Shown: positions 1 through 4,901 of the stretch, piece by piece
How positions within the stretch are numbered: position 1 is the first letter of the stretch
How the letters are laid out: the number at the start of each line of letters is the position of its first letter
NCBI GenBank assembly: GCA_019246575.1
Contig: JAFAQG010000867.1
Location: forward strand, 1-6,057
Direction: 5' to 3'
From: Acidobacteriaceae bacterium
Lineage (GTDB): Bacteria; Acidobacteriota; Terriglobia; Bryobacterales; Bryobacteraceae
Length of the DNA: 6,057 nt
Notes under the pieces: generated by a model
What the model saw: only the letters and a program-made list of their open reading frames with translations
Told to the model about the DNA's origin: nothing
Databases searched by the model: none
Program-made: the position numbers and the translations under genes

Positions 1-300
1 CTCCGGAGCGAGGTGAAGGTAAGTGAAAAGGATCAGACCAGGTCGAAAGAATCCAAACTCAGAGGGTTGCGGCTCTTTCACTTTCACAATGAGGTCAGAG
101 CTTCTCCAAACCTCAGCAGCGGTCGGAAGAATCTTCGCGCCGGCTTCTAGGTAGTCCTTGTCAGGGATGGAACTTCCGATGCCAGCCTGTGTCTCAACCA
201 GCACTCTATGCCCACGCTCGAGCAGTGTGGTGACCATGCTCGGGACACAGCCGACGCGAGTCTCGTGGTCTTTGATTTCTCGGGGTACGCCGATGATCAC
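1..300 (-). CDS. ald: Alanine dehydrogenase, N-terminal 100 residues (truncated by window edge)
   Basis: This is the N-terminal part of NAD-dependent L-alanine dehydrogenase, a cytosolic enzyme that interconverts L-alanine and pyruvate plus ammonium. The frame is open from a GTG at 300-298 to base 1, and the rest (about 270 residues in this family, including the NAD-binding Rossmann domain) lies outside the window. The start MIIGVPREIKDHETRVG is the family signature, and LIVKVKEP and LFTYLHLAPE follow. The pyruvate-site residues known from characterised enzymes fall at their usual numbers: Arg15, Lys75 and His96. The GTG start is supported by an AGGAG (313-309, minus strand) 8 nt upstream. 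The gene follows the peptidoglycan-binding protein gene after 21 nt, so the two are probably co-transcribed. Pyridine nucleotide transhydrogenase alpha subunit is a related family, but the residue numbering and LFTYLHLAPE favour ald. Confidence 0.96.
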   Translation of the reverse strand, partial: MIIGVPREIKDHETRVGCVPSMVTTLLERGHRVLVETQAGIGSSIPDKDYLEAGAKILPTAAEVWRSSDLIVKVKEPQPSEFGFFRPGLILFTYLHLAPE

Positions 301-308
301 GTAGTGAT

Positions 309-313
309 CTCCT
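309..313 (-). promoter_or_regulatory. Shine-Dalgarno of ald
   Basis: The minus strand reads AGGAG here, 8 nt before the GTG at 300-298. It decides the non-ATG start of ald, and it lies wholly in the 21-nt gap after the upstream stop codon (TAG, 324-322). Confidence 0.75.
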
Positions 314-321
314 GTTTTGGC

Positions 322-789
322 CTATTCGATAGGAGGCGCTCCGGGAGTGGGCGCCGTAGAATTCGGAGTTGATGCAGCCGGTGCGGATGCAGGTGCGGCG
401 GTGCTACCGCTTAGGGGTAAAGCGGTAGTGGCCTCGTGCTTTGGGCCAAGGCCGAGGCCGATTAAGCTGAGGGCGGTGATCTTGCCGTCGGGCTCGAGCT
501 TCTGGTCAGCCTGGAAGCGCTTCAGAGCATCGACCGAATCATCGCCCCAGATGCCATTTACTTCACCATGAAAATAGCCCCGGTCTGCCAGCGCTCTCTG
601 GATCTCCTGGTAACGTTCCGGATCGGGATGGAGTTGATATACAGGCGCGGCTTGCCGCCGAACGCGGCTGCGTACGGACCGTCGCTTAGTGCCCGAGGGG
701 GCGGGCTGAGACTTTGTTTTTGCCTGTGGATTCGCTTGTAACAGGACGGACGCGGCTCCCAAAAGGAGGAGTATCAGAACCCGCATCAC
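322..789 (-). CDS. Secreted protein with a peptidoglycan-binding (PGB_1-like) domain
   Basis: This is a small exported protein expected to bind cell-wall peptidoglycan. It has no enzymatic domain. The start is GTG 789-787 or the adjacent ATG 786-784; an in-frame TAA just upstream excludes anything longer. Residues 1-19 (MMRVLILLLLGAASVLLQA) form a signal peptide with a short n-region and hydrophobic core. Residues 22-47 are a basic, low-complexity linker. Residues about 57-113 match the peptidoglycan-binding domain 1 fold: DPERYQEIQRALADRGYF, then a GEVNGIWGDDSVDALKRFQ core and a final KLEPDGKITALSLIGLGL. The last 40 residues are rich in Ala, Pro, Ser and Thr, like a wall-spanning or disordered tail. 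It is the first gene of a probable unit with ald. Its precise role is unknown: it could be a wall-anchoring module or an accessory to a hydrolase. Confidence 0.86.
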   Translation of the reverse strand: MMRVLILLLLGAASVLLQANPQAKTKSQPAPSGTKRRSVRSRVRRQAAPVYQLHPDPERYQEIQRALADRGYFHGEVNGIWGDDSVDALKRFQADQKLEPDGKITALSLIGLGLGPKHEATTALPLSGSTAAPASAPAASTPNSTAPTPGAPPIE

Positions 790-795
790 GGAGTA

Positions 796-801
796 ATTTT
801 A
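796..801 (-). promoter_or_regulatory. Possible -10 element of the peptidoglycan-binding protein gene (leaderless candidate)
   Basis: The minus strand reads TAAAAT (5 of 6 matches to TATAAT), followed by the six bases TACTCC and then the GTGATG start pair. A transcript initiated 6-7 nt past this hexamer would begin at or next to the start codon. No purine-rich Shine-Dalgarno lies in front of the start. The expected -35 position (about 819-824, ACTGCA on the minus strand) is poor, so confidence is limited. Confidence 0.35.
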
Positions 802-869
802 CCACTTATGCGTGGTGTTGCAGTGCCGTCGGAAACGTCTGAAAACGTTACGCCGTGAGTGCGTTCCGA

Positions 870-1028
870 ATGCCTTTCAGCACAACGGACTTACGCCGGC
901 GGAATGTGTCATACTTTTGGTTCATTACTACTAAGCAAGCGCGCAAAACGGGCGCGGGGTCAAGCGCCCCGCCGAAACAACAAAAGAGTTTGGTTGCTTG
1001 TCGGGCAGCGCGCCCCTTGCGCCAGTGA
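870..1028 (+). CDS. Putative aromatic leader peptide (52 codons) in front of the DAHP synthase gene
   Basis: A short open frame runs from ATG 870 to TGA 1026-1028 and has no recognisable protein family. Residues 15-18 are Tyr-Phe-Trp-Phe (codons TAC TTT TGG TTC, 912-923); the only other aromatic residue is Phe3. Such a run directly before a gene for the first enzyme of aromatic synthesis is what a ribosome-stalling leader would show. The start is uncertain: ATG 870 has only a weak GTGAG about 10 nt upstream, and an in-frame GTG at 906 would give a 40-residue peptide beginning just before the run. After the run the peptide is basic and low in complexity ([18 protein letters not shown]), suggesting that its product is not a folded protein. 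The TGA overlaps the GAGG of the next gene, and 7 nt separate this stop from that start, so termination-reinitiation coupling is possible. Chance occurrence cannot be excluded. Confidence 0.42.
   Translation: MPFSTTDLRRRNVSYFWFITTKQARKTGAGSSAPPKQQKSLVACRAARPLRQ
950..972 (+). promoter_or_regulatory. Overlapping GC-rich hairpins in the DAHP synthase leader
   Basis: Two mutually exclusive stems can form. GGGCGC 950-955 pairs with GCGCCC 964-969 (8-nt loop), and GCGGGG 954-959 pairs with CCCCGC 967-972 (7-nt loop). A third, longer-range option pairs GGGCGCG 950-956 with CGCGCCC 1009-1015, because GCGCCCC occurs twice (964-970 and 1010-1016). The hairpins begin 26 nt after the Tyr-Phe-Trp-Phe codons. 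No U-tract follows, so this is not an intrinsic terminator as seen. Confidence 0.4.
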
Positions 1029-1030
1029 GG
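1027..1030 (+). promoter_or_regulatory. Shine-Dalgarno of aroF, overlapping the leader stop codon
   Basis: GAGG lies 5 nt before the ATG at 1036 and fixes that start rather than more distal in-frame ones. Its first two bases are the last two of the TGA (1026-1028) that ends the upstream small frame. Confidence 0.7.
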
Positions 1031-1035
1031 AACAC

Positions 1036-2073
1036 ATGATCGTCTCGATGAAGCTTCATGCGACAAAGGCCGAGATAGAGGGGGTATGCGCTCGCATACG
1101 AGAGTTCGGTTACAAAGTCCACTCGATCGAGGGAGAAGAACGGGTCGTCATCGGCGTCGTCGGCGTGGGAGACGTGACAGCGTGTCTCGAGTCGCTCGAG
1201 GCGATGCCTCAGGTCGAGAAAGCAGTGCGTATCTCGGCTCCGTATAAGTTTGTAAGTCGAGAGTTTCGGAAGACTAAGTCACAGATAGGCGCGAATGGGG
1301 TCGATATTGGCGGAGATGAGTTCATCGTCATGGCGGGGCCGTGCTCGGTGGAAAGCGAGAAGCAGATTGTAGAGACGGCCCAGTTTGTCGCGGGACACGG
1401 CGCACACTTTCTGCGAGGCGGCGCCTTCAAACCTCGAACCTCGCCGTATGACTTCCAGGGCATGGAAGTTGAGGGATTAAAGCTGCTGCGGCGGGCTAAA
1501 AACGAGACTGGGCTTGGAATTATCACGGAAGTAATGAGCGACAGAGATGTCGAGATGGTCGCTGAGTACGCCGACATTCTGCAGATTGGCGCTCGCAACA
1601 TGCAGAACTTCGCGTTACTGAAAGCGCTAGGCAAAGCAGATAAGCCGGTAATGTTGAAGCGTGGCTTAAGTTCGACGATCAAGGAGTTACTCATGTCAGC
1701 CGAGTACATTGTGGCGCATGGTAATCCGAACGTAATCCTGTGCGAGCGCGGCATTCGGACGTTCGAAACGGAAACTCGTAATACGTGCGACATCACGGCG
1801 ATCGCGGTATTGAACGAGCTATCGCATCTACCTGTGATTTTGGACCCGAGCCATGCGACCGGGAAGCGCAGCCTGGTGCCGGCGCTGTCGAAAGCGGGGG
1901 TCGCAATTGGCGCCGACGGTCTGATTGTCGAAGTGCATCCCTGCCCGGAAAAGGCGATCAGCGATGGTGCACAATCGTTGACGCTGAACCAGTTCGCGGC
2001 CATGATGGACGAGTTGAAACCATACTTCCGCCTGTGGAAGGAATCGCGCGTGCCCGCGCTGGCAAGCGCTTAA
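1036..2073 (+). CDS. aroF: 3-deoxy-7-phosphoheptulonate (DAHP) synthase, type I-beta
   Basis: This cytosolic enzyme condenses phosphoenolpyruvate with erythrose 4-phosphate to DAHP, the first step of the shikimate pathway. The product has 345 residues, close to the 338 of the Thermotoga maritima enzyme. Residues 1-70 form the ferredoxin-like regulatory domain that in the T. maritima enzyme mediates feedback by Tyr/Phe. The barrel domain follows with GPCSVE (101-106), [16 protein letters not shown] (127-142), [12 protein letters not shown] (181-192), PVMLKRG (204-210), DPSHATGKR (270-278) and [11 protein letters not shown] (292-302). The metal ligands Cys103, His273, Glu299 and Asp310 are each one residue later than in T. 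maritima (102, 272, 298, 309). There is no fused chorismate mutase. The start at 1036 is chosen for its GAGG at 5 nt; the 59-residue upstream extension does not look like family sequence. It is followed after 11 nt by an unknown membrane-anchored protein gene, probably co-transcribed. Regulation by the upstream leader is suspected. Confidence 0.97.
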   Translation: MIVSMKLHATKAEIEGVCARIREFGYKVHSIEGEERVVIGVVGVGDVTACLESLEAMPQVEKAVRISAPYKFVSREFRKTKSQIGANGVDIGGDEFIVMAGPCSVESEKQIVETAQFVAGHGAHFLRGGAFKPRTSPYDFQGMEVEGLKLLRRAKNETGLGIITEVMSDRDVEMVAEYADILQIGARNMQNFALLKALGKADKPVMLKRGLSSTIKELLMSAEYIVAHGNPNVILCERGIRTFETETRNTCDITAIAVLNELSHLPVILDPSHATGKRSLVPALSKAGVAIGADGLIVEVHPCPEKAISDGAQSLTLNQFAAMMDELKPYFRLWKESRVPALASA

Positions 2074-2084
2074 GCGGCGGCTAA

Positions 2085-3005
2085 TTGACACAAATTCGCC
2101 CGAAGCCGTGGCTCTTGTTCACGCTGATCGGCGCTTTGGTTGCAGTATCGGTGTTTGGCGTCGACCGTTACCGACGCCGGTTCGTGCGGTCGAACGCGCA
2201 AATGGTGGCGTTACTTCCTCCTCGCGGTACGAAATTTTTTGTGGATGTCGCTGTCTTGCGCAGGGCAAATCTACTGTCGCTGCTTTCGGACCCCAAACGG
2301 GTTGAAGAGATGGATTACAGTCGATTCGTGCATGAAACGGGGTTCGATTATGCGAGGGATGCGGACGCGATTGCCGGCAGTGTGGAATCGAAGCAGATGT
2401 TTGTTGTTGTGCGTGGCCGGTTTCATTGGAGCGACATCCGGCAGTACGCCGCCGATCACGGCGGCAGCTGCACGGCGCATTACTGTAAGTTGCCAGCAAG
2501 TAAACGTGAATATAGTGCTTCGGTCGTCGAAATTCAACCCGATGTGCTTGGGCTCGCGCTCAGCGAGGATCCATCCGCAGCGACAATGCTGGTACGCCGC
2601 CGCGGTATGCCTTCCGAGCAGATACCGGCTCAGCCGGTTTGGGTGAAACTGTCGCGTTCGCTCCTCGAAAACCCGGTTAATCTGCCTTTGCCGGCACGCA
2701 TACTGACAATCACGCTGCAATCGGCCGATACCGTGACGCTTGCTCTCGATCGGGGTGAGTCTGCTGACGCGACATTCGAAGTGCACGTAAACGCAGAGTT
2801 TCCGAACCAAGCGGCTGCGGACACGGCGCGAAGACAGTTAGAGATTCAGACGAAGCTGTTCCAATTGGAGCTTGCGCGTGAACACGAACAGGCGAGCGCA
2901 TCGAATCTTTCGGGCTTGTTCGTTTCCGGAAGATTTCAGGCTGTGGGAAACAGGTTGTCGGGAAGCTGGCCGGTGAAAAGAGAGCTGCTCGAGGCGCTGC
3001 GATAA
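2085..3005 (+). CDS. Membrane-anchored conserved protein of unknown function, TTG start
   Basis: I do not recognise this family by name. The 306-residue product has one N-terminal membrane segment (about residues 9-26, LLFTLIGALVAVSVFGVD region), preceded by RPK and followed by RYRRR. The rest, including a segment LLPPRGTKFFVDVAVLRRANLL at 43-64, should be a soluble domain; the charges do not decide on which side of the membrane. The only two cysteines (C129, C134 in CTAHYC) are five residues apart and could form a disulfide if the domain is periplasmic. The segment about 244-270 is a charged, probably helical stretch. The TTG at 2085 is the first possible start, because an in-frame TAA (2082-2084) is directly upstream; the next ATG (codon 40) would delete the membrane anchor. 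GCGGCGG 4 nt upstream is a modest ribosome site. It lies 11 nt after aroF, so co-transcription is likely, but no metabolic link is visible. Confidence 0.8.
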   Translation: MTQIRPKPWLLFTLIGALVAVSVFGVDRYRRRFVRSNAQMVALLPPRGTKFFVDVAVLRRANLLSLLSDPKRVEEMDYSRFVHETGFDYARDADAIAGSVESKQMFVVVRGRFHWSDIRQYAADHGGSCTAHYCKLPASKREYSASVVEIQPDVLGLALSEDPSAATMLVRRRGMPSEQIPAQPVWVKLSRSLLENPVNLPLPARILTITLQSADTVTLALDRGESADATFEVHVNAEFPNQAAADTARRQLEIQTKLFQLELAREHEQASASNLSGLFVSGRFQAVGNRLSGSWPVKRELLEALR

Positions 3006-3147
3006 AGGGAACGAACAGACAGCATGAGAGACTTCCGGGGTGTTTCTCGGAGTATCCGTGCTATGTGTACCTGGGTCTGGTCAAACGTTCATTACAGCTT
3101 CGATTACGGCCGAGTAACCGCTCCTTTGCGTCCGGTTCTGTTCGCGA
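3006..3147. other. Convergent intergenic region without a clear terminator
   Basis: These 142 bp separate the plus-strand unit from the converging NYN gene. A terminator for either side would be expected. The best structure is a short hairpin at 3101-3120 (CG, one mismatch, then TTAC paired with GTAA over a 6-nt loop), with no U-tract on either strand. I see no gene here. Confidence 0.5.
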
Positions 3148-4425
3148 CTATTCCGGTTTGCGCTTACGCGGGCGGCGGGATGCACCGGCGCCGGATGGAG
3201 CCCGTTTGCGAGCAGGGGTCTTTTTCGGCTTGGGCGGGGGCGGATTCGGCTCGAAGATGGTGGGCTGGCCTTCGACGATGGGTTGCGGCTCGTCCTCCTC
3301 TTCGATGATGGCTTCGGGCGCGGGTTCGGGCAGCGCGGGCGGGTAGAACTCTGCGCCCAGGTGAACGATTAAGCCGCGTTCCTCGTCCAGTTCGGTTCTA
3401 ACCACGGTCTTGTCCTGAGCGTAATTTAGAAACTCGCTGAACTGTTGGAAACCGTACTTGGTAAGGCTGAATTCGGGATGCTCGGCTTGCATCCATTGTT
3501 CCAGCTCTTCGGCGGAAGCGCCATTTTCGAGCTCCATGCGGTGGGTTTCCAGGACGTCGCGAAGCAAGGGTAGGGCTTCCTCGGGTTTGGGAGCGACCTT
3601 TTCGTGCGCGGGACCGCCGCGGCGTTCGATGATATAGCGCCCGCCGGAGCCGCTGACATTGATGAATTCCGCCTTTTTGAGCTTGTCGACGAATTCCGAA
3701 AAACTTCCTGCGCCATATGCACGTTCGCTAAACGCCGGATCGAGCTGCAGCATGGTGCTTTTTAACAGGCCGAGCTGAGGCTGAACGGCACGGCGTTCGA
3801 GCACCTGTAACGCGCGCTCGACGAGCGGGACAGCCTGCGCGAGATCGAGGGGCGCGGGCCGTTGCCCACGATCGCGCTTGTCTTTCCGCTCGGGACGGTC
3901 GCCTCGCTCGGGCCGGTCGCGACGCTCGGGCAGGGGTTGCGGTACGATGCGGTCTCCATCCTCGAGCAATGACTCATAGCTGACAAATTCATGGCAGTTT
4001 TGCTGCAGGATGGTGCTGGTAAATGCCTTGCCGCCCAGAACAAAAACAGTTTTGCCATACTCTTTCAGCTTGTTAACCAGCGGAATGAAATCGCTGTCGC
4101 CGCTGACAATGGCGAAGGCATTCACATGCGCGTGCGTGAACGCCATCTCGAGGGCGTCGAGGGCCAAATTTATGTCTGCGCCGTTCTTGTCGCCGCGGGG
4201 CGACGGGATGCGTTGCACCATTTGGACGGCGTTCTCAGCCATCTGGCGTGTGGCGCCTTCCTGACGGCCCCAATTCGCGTAGGCGAATTTGGCGACGATA
4301 TCGCCTCGCTCTTTCAGCGCATTGAGCGTGAGTGACACATCGAAGTCGCGCCGCAGAGTCGATTTGACACCGATCTCGATGTTGTCGTAATCGACAAAGA
4401 CGGCGATGTTTAGTCTGTCTTGCAT
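3148..4425 (-). CDS. NYN-domain (LabA/DUF88-like) putative ribonuclease with tandem OST-HTH/LOTUS domains
   Basis: This 425-residue protein probably acts on RNA in the cytosol. Residues about 5-150 form a NYN (PIN-like) nuclease domain: AVFVDYDNIEIG (8-19), GADINLALDALEMA (82-95) and IVSGDSDFIPLVNKLKEYGK (106-125). The acidic residues expected to bind the metal are all present (Asp12, Asp14, Asp84, Asp110, Asp112), so the nuclease is likely active. A charged linker (about 160-192) contains three PERxDR-type hexapeptides. Two OST-HTH/LOTUS-like domains follow, at about 195-268 and 283-360, a fold known to bind RNA. Then come an acidic, proline-rich stretch and a Lys/Arg-rich tail (about 398-425). 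The start at 4425 is chosen because the protein opens MQDRLNIAVFVDYDN there, with AAGGG a few bases upstream; a start at 4485 would add 20 unlikely residues. It is divergent from the TonB-receptor gene and convergent with the aroF unit. The RNA target is unknown. Confidence 0.93.
   Translation of the reverse strand: MQDRLNIAVFVDYDNIEIGVKSTLRRDFDVSLTLNALKERGDIVAKFAYANWGRQEGATRQMAENAVQMVQRIPSPRGDKNGADINLALDALEMAFTHAHVNAFAIVSGDSDFIPLVNKLKEYGKTVFVLGGKAFTSTILQQNCHEFVSYESLLEDGDRIVPQPLPERRDRPERGDRPERKDKRDRGQRPAPLDLAQAVPLVERALQVLERRAVQPQLGLLKSTMLQLDPAFSERAYGAGSFSEFVDKLKKAEFINVSGSGGRYIIERRGGPAHEKVAPKPEEALPLLRDVLETHRMELENGASAEELEQWMQAEHPEFSLTKYGFQQFSEFLNYAQDKTVVRTELDEERGLIVHLGAEFYPPALPEPAPEAIIEEEDEPQPIVEGQPTIFEPNPPPPKPKKTPARKRAPSGAGASRRPRKRKPE
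3877..3930 (-). repeat. Three 18-bp in-frame tandem units encoding PERxDR-type hexapeptides
   Basis: Units 3913-3930, 3895-3912 and 3877-3894 (minus-strand order) encode PERRDR, PERGDR and PERKDK, residues 166-183 of the NYN protein. The first two are close at DNA level; the third has diverged. The repeat lies exactly in the linker between the nuclease and the first LOTUS domain. Confidence 0.8.
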
Positions 4426-4485
4426 GAAGTCCCTTCTGTGTCCGTCCCGCCAACGCCGTGAACGGCCCGAAGTAAGGCGGAGCAT

Positions 4486-4515
4486 GTTATCCCGGGTGCA
4501 GGGTCAGGCGACCAA
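4486..4515 (-). promoter_or_regulatory. Weak candidate promoter of the NYN gene
   Basis: On the minus strand TTGGTC (4515-4510) and GATAAC (4491-4486) are spaced by 18 nt. A start about 7 nt downstream would give a 5' leader of roughly 54 nt before the ATG at 4425, and would leave the alternative ATG at 4485 out of the usable transcript. Both hexamers match consensus only partly. Confidence 0.25.
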
Positions 4516-4658
4516 TTGCCGCCGAGTCGCAAGCGGACGAGACTTGTTCGCACGCCCGGGAATGTACGGTACCATTGCGTTCGCGCCGTAATCGCGTCCC
4601 GAGAACAGACCGGACCCGATTGCGCAGGCGGGATAACTCATTCAGTATACGTCCAGAT

Positions 4659-4664
4659 TATAAA
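4659..4664 (+). promoter_or_regulatory. Candidate -10 element for the TonB-receptor gene
   Basis: TATAAA stands out in an otherwise GC-rich region. No good -35 is found 16-18 nt upstream (ACTCAT at 17 nt). If it is used, the transcript would have a 5' leader of about 230 nt containing the inverted repeats listed for this region. Confidence 0.3.
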
Positions 4665-4683
4665 ACGGCTGCACGGTCAGATT

Positions 4684-4729
4684 GCGCCCGCACGCGCATG
4701 GCACGCGAGCGCGACGAGTTTGCGGGCGC
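4684..4729 (+). repeat. Bulged 14-bp GC-rich inverted repeat upstream of the TonB-receptor gene
   Basis: GCGCCCGCA (4684-4692) pairs perfectly with TGCGGGCGC (4721-4729), and directly inside it CGCGC (4693-4697) pairs with GCGCG (4709-4713). This gives 14 base pairs, a 7-nt one-sided bulge (4714-4720) and an 11-nt loop. No U-tract follows on either strand, so it is not a standard intrinsic terminator. Confidence 0.6.
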
Positions 4730-4852
4730 TAGCATACGCGGGTGCTCAGTACTGTCGGGCAGTGTTACGAGTTAGATCGGTGAGCATCTATCTGCAGGGG
4801 AGCGCGGGCGTACTCCGGTAGGCGATTCCGCGTGCAGAATCAACTTCATCGC

Positions 4853-4868
4853 TTGCCGAGGACGGCAA
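4853..4868 (+). repeat. Short inverted repeat in the TonB-receptor leader
   Basis: TTGCCG (4853-4858) and CGGCAA (4863-4868) flank the four bases AGGA. The 6-bp hairpin ends 33 nt before the start codon. It could alternatively be a short operator; nothing in the window tells which. Confidence 0.4.
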
Positions 4869-4886
4869 AGCTCCTACTGCCACGTC

Positions 4887-4892
4887 AGGGGG
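4887..4892 (+). promoter_or_regulatory. Shine-Dalgarno of the TonB-receptor gene
   Basis: AGGGGG lies 9 nt before the ATG at 4902. It lies almost touching the alternative in-frame ATG at 4893, so 4902 is the better start. Most of it sits in the loop of a small hairpin (4882-4887 paired with 4894-4899, one G-U pair). Confidence 0.65.
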
Positions 4893-4901
4893 ATGGCGTC
4901 A

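Larger units (their letters stand above)
4426..4901. other. Gene-free divergent region between the NYN gene and the TonB-receptor gene
   Basis: I see no credible gene in these 476 bp; short frames here have no ribosome sites or family-like sequence. The region must hold promoters for both flanking genes. Toward the receptor it contains a candidate -10 (TATAAA, 4659-4664) and several inverted repeats: 4684-4729, 4743-4786, 4853-4868 and 4882-4899. Toward the NYN gene there is a weak promoter-like pair at 4515-4486. Confidence 0.6.

Noticed and set aside
912..917. TACTTT as a -10 promoter element for aroF
   Set aside because: The match is fair but no suitable -35 is seen (CTTACG at 16 nt is weak), and the same bases are part of the aromatic codon run. 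It remains the main competing explanation for this AT-richer patch.
859..1035. Extension of the DAHP synthase frame by 59 residues at the N-terminus
   Set aside because: The frame is open, but the sequence is not family-like, the ATG at 1036 has a good Shine-Dalgarno, and the conserved ferredoxin-like domain begins there.
1209..2003. Long minus-strand frame antisense to aroF (264 codons)
   Set aside because: It lies wholly opposite a well-supported conserved gene and has no family-like sequence; it is a by-product of GC-rich codon use.
2085..2090. Perfect TTGACA hexamer as a -35 box
   Set aside because: No -10 element lies 16-18 nt downstream, and the hexamer coincides with the TTG start codon.
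2271..2810. Minus-strand frame opposite the membrane-anchored protein gene (179 codons)
   Set aside because: No ribosome site and no recognisable features; the plus-strand frame has a membrane helix, a start bounded by a stop, and operon spacing.
3101..3120. Hairpin as a terminator between convergent genes
   Set aside because: The stem is short with a mismatch and there is no U-tract on either strand.
3024..3308. Plus-strand small frame overlapping the 3' end of the NYN gene
   Set aside because: It is mostly antisense to the Pro/Lys-rich tail of the NYN protein and shows low-complexity Arg/Trp/Gly composition typical of a shadow frame.
4426..4485. 20-residue N-terminal extension of the NYN protein
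   Set aside because: The added residues are Arg-rich and unlike the family, while the start at 4425 has AAGGG upstream and places the conserved VDYDN motif at the usual distance.
4516..4821. Small plus-strand frames (4516-4821, 4575-4775) in the divergent region
   Set aside because: TTG start or weak context, Arg-rich composition, no Shine-Dalgarno, no recognisable domain; better explained as non-coding DNA with inverted repeats.
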